From Desmodus rotundus (taxonomy: Eukaryota; Chordata; Mammalia; Chiroptera; Phyllostomidae), in the NCBI RefSeq assembly GCF_022682495.2, contig NC_071392.1, forward strand, positions 57,809,459-57,873,458: a stretch of DNA of 64,000 bases, given 5' to 3'. Shown in pieces: positions 56,901 through 64,000 of the stretch (its first letter is position 1; each line of letters starts with the position of its first letter). The notes beneath the pieces were generated by a model, which saw only the letters and a program-made list of their open reading frames with translations, was not told the DNA's origin and searched no databases. A program made the translations under genes and the position numbers.

Positions 56901-57842
56901 GAACTTCCCTCTCAGGACTGCCTTTGCTGTGTCCCATAGGTTTTGGGTTGTTGTGAGTTCATTTTCATTTGCTTCCAGGAAGTTTTTGATTTCTTCCCTA
57001 ATCTCGTTCTTGACCCATTCATTGTTTAATAGCATGCTATTCAGTCTCCATGATTTTTAGTATTTTGGTTTATTTCCTTTGGGGTTGGTTTCTAGTTTCA
57101 GTCCCTTGTGGCCAGAGAAAATGCTTGATATGATTTCAATATTCATGAATTTGTTGAGGCTTGCTTTGTGTCCTATCATGTGGTCTATCTTTGAAAAAGT
57201 TCCAGGTACACATGAAAAGAATGTGTATTTTGCTTCTTTGGGATGAAAAGCTCTATATATATCAGTTAAGTCCATTTGCTTCTTTGGGATGAAAAGCTCT
57301 ATATATATCAGTTAAGTCCATTTCCTCTAGGGTACGGTTAAGTGACACAATATCCTTCTTGATATTTTGTTTGGAAGACCTGTCCATTTTTTATAGTGGG
57401 GTGTTAAAGTCCCCTACTATAATTGTGTTGCTGTCAATATCTTTCTTGAAGTCCTCCAAGATTTTCTTAATGTATTTGGGTGCTCCTATGTTGTGTGCAT
57501 ATATATTTACAATGTTTATATCTTTTTGGTGGATTCTTCCTTTGAGTATTATGAAGTGACCTTCTGGATCTCTCTTTATGGCCCTTCTTTTCAAGTCTAT
57601 TTCGTGTGATATGAGTATTGCTACCCCTGCTTTTTTTTTCCTGTCCGTTTGCTTGGAAAATTTGTTTCTATCCCTTCACTTTCAGTCTGTGTAAGTTTTT
57701 TGTCCTGAGTTGGGTCTCTTGTAGGCTGCATATGTATGGGTAATGTTTTCTTATCCATTCAGCTATTCTATGTCTTTTGATTGGAGCATTTAATCCATTT
57801 ACGTTTAAGGTTATTATTGATAGGTAGTTATTCATTGCCATT
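53976..57842 (-). pseudogene. L1 ORF2, broken in several places
   Basis: The start is near 57842 (MAMNNYLSI-type, as at 36065). The endonuclease piece 57594-57391 carries VGDFNTPL. A 46-bp tandem duplication at 57229-57320 and frameshifts break the frame. The piece 57035-56628 follows, then the RT region 56193-55840 ([16 protein letters not shown]), the FADD motif at 55786-55241 ([19 protein letters not shown]), 55219-54911, and the C-terminal 54761-53976 (261 codons, [18 protein letters not shown]). The catalytic motifs themselves look intact. Confidence 0.9.
57229..57320. repeat. 46-bp exact tandem duplication in L1 ORF2
   Basis: The unit TTTGCTTCTTTGGGATGAAA...GTTAAGTCCA occurs twice in succession. 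The L1 at 21821-28066 has one unit at the corresponding place (24938-24982). Because 46 is not a multiple of three, it shifts the endonuclease frame. Confidence 0.92.
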
Positions 57843-57886
57843 TTTTCCTACCTGTGTTCCTCTCTCTTTCTCTTTCCTTCCTTACC

Positions 57887-58802
57887 TTAAAGCAGTCCTT
57901 TTAGCATCTCTTGCAGAGCTGGGTAGGTGGAAGTGTAATCTTGTAGACTTATTTTGTCTGGGAAACTCTTTATTTGGCCTTCTATCTTGATTGAGAGCCT
58001 TGTTGGGTAAAGTATCCTTGGTTCCAGGCCTCTGTTTCTCATTACTTGGAATATTTTTTGCCATTCTCTTCTGGCTTGGAATGTTTCCATTGAGAAGTCA
58101 GTTGCTAACCTTATTGGGGCTCCCTTGTATGTTACTTCCTGTTTCTCCCTTGCTGCCTTTAAGGTCCTCTCTTGGAATTTTGCCATTTTAATTATGATGT
58201 GTCTTGCAGTGGGCCTCTTTGGTTTCCTCTTTCTTGGGACTCTGTGTTTCCTGGATTTGGGTGTCTTTTTCTCTCCTCAGATTAGGGAAATTTTCCATCA
58301 TTACTTTTTCAAACAGGTTTTCTATCCCTTGCTCTTCTTCTTCTCCTTCTGGTATGCCTATTATACGGATATTGTTACGTTTCATGTTGCCCTGCATTTC
58401 CCTTATTACCTCTTCATTCTTTCTGAGCCTCTTTTCCTTTTCTTGCTCTTTCTGGGTGTTTTTTTCTACTTTGTCCTCCAGTTCGCTGATCCGATCCTCT
58501 GCTTCATTAAGTCTGCTTTTCATTCCTTCTACTGTGTTCTTCAGTTCAGAAATTGTATTCTTCATTTCCTCTTGGCCCTTGTTGATAGTTTTGATTTCCT
58601 TTTTCATGTTAATATAGTTTGCATTGAGTTCATTGTAGTTTCCCTGTAGTTTCTGGTAATTCTCTGTGAGCTCAGTGAGCTTCCTGATAACCATTGCTTT
58701 GAACTCAGTATCTGATAGTTGACTTTTCTCTATTTCAGTTAGCATTCTTTCTGAGGTTTCCTCCTTTCCTTTGATTTGGGGATTGTTTCTTTGTCTTCCC
58801 AA
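57887..58802 (-). pseudogene. L1 ORF1 with frameshift between RRM and C-terminal domain
   Basis: Open from 58802 (MGRQRNNPQIKGKEE) through the coiled coil and the RRM start (RNNIRIIGIPEGEEEE) to 58188. A small deletion near 58230 shifts the frame. The C-terminal domain continues in another frame (58186-57887, ARREWQKIFQVMRNRGLEP to KPALQEMLKGLL-like end). A 6-base in-frame loss also lies near 58170. Confidence 0.9.
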
Positions 58803-60480
58803 TGTTTGTGAGACTCTTCTTGTTAGCCTCTGCTTCTTTAGTTGATCTATTCTGACTCCCTAGGTTTATGGTATGAACTTCTACGGTAGAATGCCAATGG
58901 GATTCAGTGGTGCTGTCTCCTTAATCTCCTGTGGTCACTGGTCTTGAGCTGACGTTTATGGGTGTAACAACATCTAACTGTGGTCTTTTCAGCACTCCAG
59001 GTTTTCTTGTCTCACCTGTGGAAAATAGAGAAAGGGAGGCAGGAAGGGGAGAAAAAGGGAATAGAAAAGGAAAGGAAGGAAGGCAGAAAGAATAAAGAAA
59101 GATCAGTAGCAAGATAGGAAGGAATTTTAACAAAAATTAAAACCAAAGAATAAATAAAAGAAGGCAGGAAGAAAGAATAAAAAAGGTGAAGGATGCAAGG
59201 AAGAAGGAATAAAAAAAGAAAGAAGGACAGAAAGGAAGGAGGAATTCAGGGGGAAAGGAGGAAAGAAAAAAAAAAGTCTTCTGCTGTCTTTAAACCAGTC
59301 AGGTTAGTTCTGCTGGTCTTCCTGTCTGTGGAATAGGAGGGGTTGGTTGGAAGGATTGGTTTCACTTTTCTCCCTTCCTGAGCCACACTCTTCGCTGTTG
59401 TTTAGACTCCAGTCCAGTTCCTCAGGGTCCTTCTGCTCCCCACTAGGCCTTTAGTCACCAGTTGTGCTGTCCTTGAGTTGCACCAATCAGGGCCAACTCA
59501 CACTCCCCCTTCTTGCTCTTTGCTGTCTTAGATGCTAGGGGCTCTGGTGCTGCTATGGGGTACTTCAGCCCCCTACTGGGTCGAGTCTTTCTGGGGAATG
59601 CAGTCGCCCCTAGCCCTGGAGCTCCCCTCTGCTGGGTGTTGTGCCTTAGTCCTAGAGAGCCAGTAGGCCCTGCAGAGCTCTGTGCGCAGAGGCTAGGTAG
59701 GAGTTGTTCAGAACCAGTGCTTTTAGGTGTCATCCCTGGCAGGCAGCCAGTCCGTTGATCAGCGGATCTGCTGCTTTGGGCCTGGGTCTCGCATGGCCCA
59801 CTAGTTCACCTCTCTGGGCCTGAGTCTCGGGGGCTGACTGGTCTGCTGCCTTGGGCCTGTGTGTGGTGCAGCTAGCCTCTGCTCCCGGTGCACACCCACC
59901 CAAGGTTTCAGGTGTGGGCACCCCACCGGGGTTTCAGGTGTGGGCGGCCAGCTGGGGTTTCAGTTGTGGGCCCCCAGTCCGCTAATCTGGGTGCGTTCAA
60001 CCGAGCTTCAGGTGAGCGCGGAGGCTGCTTATCCCGCATTCACTGTCCAGGGGCTGAAGCGGGAGGGGCGCCAAAGTCCGGGGCTGCTGCAGAGAGTTCT
60101 CTAACTAGCCACTGAGTGCCTCTATTTTCTCTTTTTCTTTTTGAGAAATTCTTCCTATTCAAGCCCCCCTGGTCCAGACAAACACCTGGCTGCTCACACA
60201 GCCCAGCCTGGCTCTCTCCCAAGAATCCTGCAGCAGACCCTGCGCCCAGGCCGGGGGGCTTCAGCCTCCCTGGTCCCCAGGACCTTATTGTCCTTAAGCA
60301 CTCTTCTTACCATCACATCTTTGAATGTCTTCTATCTTTGGTCTCTGATCTTCATATATGCTGGAATACTGTTGGCTGTTCGCTCTGCTCCTCAGATCAG
60401 TTAGGTGTTTCACTGGTGTTGAGGGGAAGTGGACTCCACTCCCACCTATCTTGCCGCCATCTTCCTCCTCCACTGAAATG
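58803..60480 (-). promoter_or_regulatory. L1 5'UTR / internal promoter region
   Basis: It holds the homopurine tract 59027-59275 (plus strand), a GC-rich distal part and, at the extreme 5' end, AAGATGGCGGC on the minus strand (60453-60463), a very good YY1-type site for L1 transcription start. Confidence 0.82.
59904..59982. repeat. 26-bp tandem repeat, three units
   Basis: Units at 59904-59929, 59930-59955 and 59956-59982, each beginning GGTTTCAG[G/T]TGTGGGC. The L1 at 21821-28066 has two units (27508-27560). Confidence 0.9.
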
Positions 60481-60490
60481 CCGCCTCCTC

Positions 60491-60578
60491 TCTACTCTTT
60501 TTTAATTTCTGAAATTATTTAAATAGCAGAGGGGTTTCCTATCCACTAAAGGTTTGAAAGAATGCCTCTTTAAAAATT
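60491..60578. other. Short unique intron stretch between L1s
   Basis: No recognised element. Confidence 0.4.
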
Positions 60579-60587
60579 TGTATGTGT

Positions 60588-61405
60588 TCCCACTTCTTAG
60601 TTATGATAAATGATGCTGCTATGAACATAAGGGTGCATATACGCTTTATGATTTGTCTTTTGGTATTCTTAGGATATATTCACAGAAATGGGATTACTGG
60701 GTCAAACAGCAGTTCCATTTTTAGTTTTTTGAGGAAACTCCATAATGTTTTCCACATCAGCTGCACTAGGCTGCATTCCCACCAGCAATGCATGAGGTTT
60801 CCCTTTTCTACACATCCTCGCCAGCACTTGTTTGTTGATTTATTGATGATAGGATTTATTGATGATAGGCAGGTGTGAGATAATGTCTTATTGTGAATCT
60901 CTCTGATGATTATGATGCTAAACAGTTTTCCATATGCCTATCGGACATTTTGTTTGTTCTCTTTGGAGAACTATTCATTCAGTTCCTTTACCCATCAGTA
61001 GATGAATGAATTAAAAAGATGTGGTATGTTTAAATAATGGAATATTATGTGGCCATAAAAAAGAAGGAACTCTTACCCTTTGCAACAGCATGGATGGACA
61101 AATAACATGTAATCTCACTCATGGGGAATCTAATAAACAAAATAAACTGACAAAGAAAATAAAACCAGAGACATGGACACATGGAACAGACTGACAAATC
61201 TAAGAGAGGAGGGAGGTGTGTGGGGGGGAACTGGAACACATTAGTCTAAGAACATATATGCATATATGTGCATAGCTCATAGACACAGACAACAATGTAG
61301 TGAAAGCCAGGGGAGTGGCAGGTACCGGGTGGAGGGGGGTAAATCGAGGTAAAACCTGGAACATCTGTAATAGTGACAACAATAAAAAATTAGTAAGTAA
61401 ATATA
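60588..61405 (+). mobile_element. Short L1 with 5' inversion and TSD
   Basis: 60588-60990 is ORF2 on the minus strand (GATGCTGCTATGAACATAAG, GGGATTACTGGGTCAAACAG). 60991-61405 is the directly following ORF2 end plus 3'UTR on the plus strand (CCCATCAGTAGATGAATGAA, TGGAATATTATGTGGCCATA, ACAACAATAAAAAATTAG). The break falls exactly between consecutive ORF2 segments. TGTATGTGT occurs at 60579-60587 and 61406-61414, a 9-bp TSD. This is a textbook twin-priming structure. Confidence 0.85.
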
Positions 61406-61414
61406 TGTATGTGT

Positions 61415-61595
61415 ATATATGTGTATACTCACACAAGGGCACCCTCACACACATCCAATGCTAGCCTCAATTTTGAATAGAGTCCTTTTCCTCAAAGTTT
61501 TCTAGTTTACACTATGGTTTGTCAAAGTTTCCTACTTGTTAAATAGAAGTGAATAATTTATATTTCGCTAGAAAATATACAATTCATTGAGATAC
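61415..61595. other. TG/TA-rich microsatellite and unique sequence
   Basis: ATATATGTATGTGTATATAT-type simple repeat at 61400-61425, then unique sequence. Confidence 0.6.
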
Positions 61596-62179
61596 TATAT
61601 TTTTTATTTTAAAATTTTTTATCATGTATGCTGTTACAGTTCTTCCTGCTTTGTCTACTTTTCCCCACTTCCACCCAACCCCACTGTCTCCTGACTCCAA
61701 GTCAATCCCCATATTATTGTCCATATCCATGAGTTGTGCATAAATGTTCTTTGGTTAATCCTTTCAGCATTTTCACCCCATACACTCCCACTTTCTGGCA
61801 TCTGTCAGTCTGTTTTACATTCTAAGCTTCTGTTACTATTTTGTTCATTCCATCCACATATGAAAACATGCTATTTTTCTTTCAGTGACTGACTTAATTA
61901 CTTAACACAATTTTCTCCAGGTCCATCTATGATGTTGCAAAATCTAAGAGTCTCTTTTTTATTGCTGCATAGTAATACATTGTGTGAATGTATCACAACT
62001 CTTATTCACTCATCTACTGATGAGCAGTTAGGCAGTTTTCAAATCTTAGCTATTGTAAATACTGCTGGTATAAATGTAAGGGTGCAAACATTTATTTTTT
62101 GCATTGGTGTTTCAGGATGCTTGGGGTATATTCCCAGAAGTGGAGTCAATGAGTCAAAAAGGAGTTCCACTTTTAATTT

Positions 62180-62374
62180 TTTTAAGGATTTTATTTAGTT
62201 ATTTTTAGAGAGAGGGGAAGGGAGGGAGAAAGAGAGGGAGAGAAACACCAATGTGTGTTTGCCTCTCACATGCCCCCAACTAGGGACCTGGCCTGCATTC
62301 CAGGTATGTGCCCTGACAGGTGACACCTTGGTTCATAGGCCACACTCAATCCACTGAGCCACTCCAGGTAGGGC
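62180..62374 (-). mobile_element. VES SINE
   Basis: Complement of VES: AAGGATTTTATTTAGTTATT, GAGAGGGAGAGAAACACCAA, TTTGCCTCTCACATGCCCCC, ACTAGGGACCTGGCCTGCAT, CACTCAATCCACTGAGCCAC. It lies inside L1 ORF2. Confidence 0.9.
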
Positions 62375-62517
62375 CCATTTTTTATTTTCTAAAGGTAAAT
62401 GATATTTATTTCCACAGTGGCTACACCAGACTGCAATCCCACCAATAGTGCACTAGGGTTGCCTTTTCTCCACATTCTTGCTAACACTTGTTTGTTGATT
62501 TATTGATGGTAGCCATT

Positions 62518-63358
62518 TGGGGGGGGCTCTCTGCCCACAGCGCCTCCCCCCACCACCACACTGTTCTCCATGGATGAGAATAAGTCTACCAAGACATGAT
62601 CTGCTTGGGAAGGAAAGGTTTCCAAACTCTCATAGGAGAAGGGCTTGAGCCTGTTCCTCAATGGACTTTTATTGGGTTTAATTTGCATAGGAATACAGGG
62701 CATATACATATAGCTCATCAATCATTGTCAGGCAGTAATGATCAAACAATAGATAACTTTCAGAGAACCATGAGGACTGATTCTGAGTCAGGGTCAGATA
62801 GCCAAAGGGCCATAAAACTTTGGGAAGCAAACTCATTTTATGCTTGGACTCTTATCATTTAACTTGAGGGTATTAGCAAAGCAGGTTTCACAGGATTTTA
62901 TGCATTCTTTCTTAGGCCTGCTCACCGGGGGAACCTGCCCTTTCCAGCACAGGGCTACACCCACTTCTGACATTGTTTCAGGCTTAAGTCAGGTGGGGAA
63001 TGTGGGCAGCCAAGAGATTTGCAGACCTTTTACAGATAGAATGAGGACTCAGGCTATGTGAAAGCGGAGGGGTGAGGGTTCCTCACCCCCTTTTTATAGT
63101 CTCCCAAGTCCTTCCCTGATGGCCCCTTTGTGACTGTGCCTGTATTAGGTCATCCCTCCATTGAGGAATCTTACCTATCATTGGCTAACCAGTCATCTGC
63201 CTGGGGCCAAGCAGGGGGAAGTAAAGGGGGCAGAGGTGACACTCCTGCCAGGAAGATAAGCTTTGTCTCCTTAGGGGCTTATGGTCCAAAGGTCTTTTTA
63301 CTCAGCCTTAGCCATGGGGGGTTACAGCTTCTCAAACCAGGCAGGGCAGTCCCCAACA
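62518..63358 (-). mobile_element. Solo LTR of an endogenous retrovirus (841 bp)
   Basis: Starts TG and ends CA on the plus strand. Exact 6-bp TSD GCCATT lies at 62512-62517 and 63359-63364, inside L1 ORF2 text. Read on the minus strand it begins TGTTGGGGACTGCC and has a CCAAT box (63180-63184), a TATAAAAAGG box (63090-63099) and an AATAAA signal (62668-62673) in the right order. No viral gene is present. A 6-bp TSD is usual for class II (ERVK-like) elements, but class I is not excluded. Confidence 0.88.
63090..63099 (-). promoter_or_regulatory. TATA box of the solo LTR
   Basis: CTATAAAAAG on the minus strand, about 85 bp downstream of a CCAAT box in the same orientation. Confidence 0.75.
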
Positions 63359-63864
63359 GCCATTCTGACAGGTGTAAGGTGATATCTCATTGAGGTTTTA
63401 ATTAGCATTTCTCTGATGATTAGCAATGCTGAAAATTTTTATAGGTCTATGGTCCCTCTTTGTGTTCTCTTTGGAGAAGTGTCTATTCAGGTCTTTTGCC
63501 CTTGTTTTTTTTATTGAGTTGTTTGTCTTTCTGGCATTGACTTATATTTGTTCTTTGTATATTTTTGAGGTTAAACCCTTGTCAAATGCATCACTGGCAA
63601 AAATATTCTCCCATAAAGTGAGTTCCCTATTCATCTAACAGTTTATTGGTGAAGTCCTTAGGGATTTCTATGTACAATATCATGTCATCTGCAAATAATG
63701 ACAGTTTACTTCCTCCTTTCCAATTTGGATGACTATTATTTCTTCTTCTTGTCTAATATCTGTGGATAGGAATTCCAGAAATACGTTGAATAAGAGTGTT
63801 GAAAGCACCCTTTCTTTCTTTCTGCTGCATTCTATCTTTCTGCCACATACTATTCCATTGTATA

Positions 63865-64000
63865 ACTGCCATATGATCTCACCTATAAGTAGAACCTGAT
63901 CAACAAAACAATCAAGCAAGTAAAATATAACCAGAGACAATGAAATAAGAAAACATGCTCAGCATCACTAGCCATCAGAGAGATGCAAATTAAAACCACA
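63865..64000 (+). mobile_element. L1 ORF2/3'UTR fragments running off the window
   Basis: CATATGATCTCACCTATAAG and AAAATATAACCAGAGACAAT are L1 3'-end text. ATGCTCAGCATCACTAGCCA and GAGAGATGCAAATTAAAACC are ORF2 C-terminal text placed after it, so at least two L1 pieces are joined here. Confidence 0.7.

Larger units (their letters stand above)
53716..60480 (-). mobile_element. Nearly full-length L1 (about 6.8 kb)
   Basis: Complete order on the minus strand: 5'UTR (60480-58803), ORF1 (58802-57887), ORF2 (57842-53976), 3'UTR and tail (53975-53716, read on plus as TTTTAATTATTTATTGTTAT then C-rich). The 5' end has AAGATGGCGGC. A possible TSD is TCTACTTTTTA at 53712 and TCTACTCTTTTTTA at 60491, with a one-base difference. 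Closely related to the L1 at 21821-28066. It is the best L1 reference in this window. Confidence 0.9.
61596..63830 (-). mobile_element. Old L1 (3' part), interrupted by VES and an LTR
   Basis: The 3' tail is at the left (TTTTTTATTTTAAAATTTTT). The 3'UTR is then complementary to CTGTTACAGTTCTTCCTGC. ORF2 C-terminal text runs to 62517 and continues after the LTR at 63365 (GACAGGTGTAAGGTGATATC). A deletion near 63640 jumps to the RT region (CAATATCATGTCATCTGCAA, the complement of the FADD-coding stretch). Confidence 0.8.

Noticed and set aside
53716..60480. Calling this L1 retrotransposition-competent
   Set aside because: ORF1 has a frameshift, and ORF2 has a 46-bp duplication and several other breaks.
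62518..63358. Viral coding genes associated with the LTR
   Set aside because: Only one LTR is present, with L1 sequence directly outside both TSD copies; no internal retroviral region exists here.

Overview
This is a piece of a mammalian nuclear genome, very probably from a bat. The diagnostic evidence is four copies of the tRNA-derived VES SINE, a family restricted to bats, near 13958-14160 (+), 50033-50250 (+), 53316-53506 (-) and 62180-62374 (-). They sit among L1 LINEs of several ages, plus ancient MIR and MER20 copies. VES points to the microbat lineage, but the species cannot be read from this window. Coordinates of transposon ends are approximate unless a target-site duplication (TSD) is quoted.

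Host gene. Only three stretches are convincing host coding sequence: exons at 2857-2977, 3957-4070 and 5055-5207, plus strand, with good splice sites and compatible phases (2-2, 1-2, 1-2). Spliced together they encode the start of a HECT ubiquitin-ligase domain that I recognise as HECW2 (NEDL2). The next HECT exon was not found, so 5208-64000 is best read as one large HECW2 intron filled with retrotransposons.

Layout. 1-2510: an ORF1-only L1 derivative (HAL1-type, 'half-L1') and L1 5'UTR-like sequence. 2511-9720: mostly unique gene sequence with two short L1 3' ends. 9722-18950: head-to-head L1s, a VES copy, an L1 with a 5' inversion, and short L1 3' ends. 19170-30450: an old L1 5' half, then a HAL1 (21416-29649) with a 13-bp TSD that is itself split by a roughly 6.2-kb L1. 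30455-39325: an older minus-strand L1, split by a short L1 insertion and by a minus-strand HAL1 that carries about 215 bp of foreign sequence at its 5' end. 39329-39535: a 207-bp terminal-inverted-repeat element. 40061-42100: intron with MIR and MER20. 42110-49915: a plus-strand L1 split by a complete HAL1 with a perfect 13-bp TSD, followed by a rearranged segment holding two 196-bp inverted arms. 50033-53520: VES, an old L1, MIR and another VES. 53716-60480: a nearly complete minus-strand L1. 60588-61405: a small L1 with a clean 5' inversion. 61600-63830: a minus-strand L1 interrupted by a VES copy and an 841-bp solo LTR with a 6-bp TSD.

How the parts relate. The L1s supply (or once supplied) the ORF2 endonuclease/reverse transcriptase. 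HAL1 and VES encode no such enzyme but end in A-rich tails and carry TSDs, as expected of copies made by L1 machinery. Three L1s (21821-28066, 30455-39325, 53716-60480) and two HAL1s keep a YY1-like AAGATGG motif at their 5' ends. One L1 ORF1 (25548-26477) is a full open frame of 309 codons, but every ORF2 is broken, so no copy here looks autonomous. The observations I would check first are the 196-bp inverted repeat at 49216-49691, the chimeric HAL1 at 32490-33960, the inverted L1 inside a HAL1, and the terminal-inverted-repeat element at 39329-39535.
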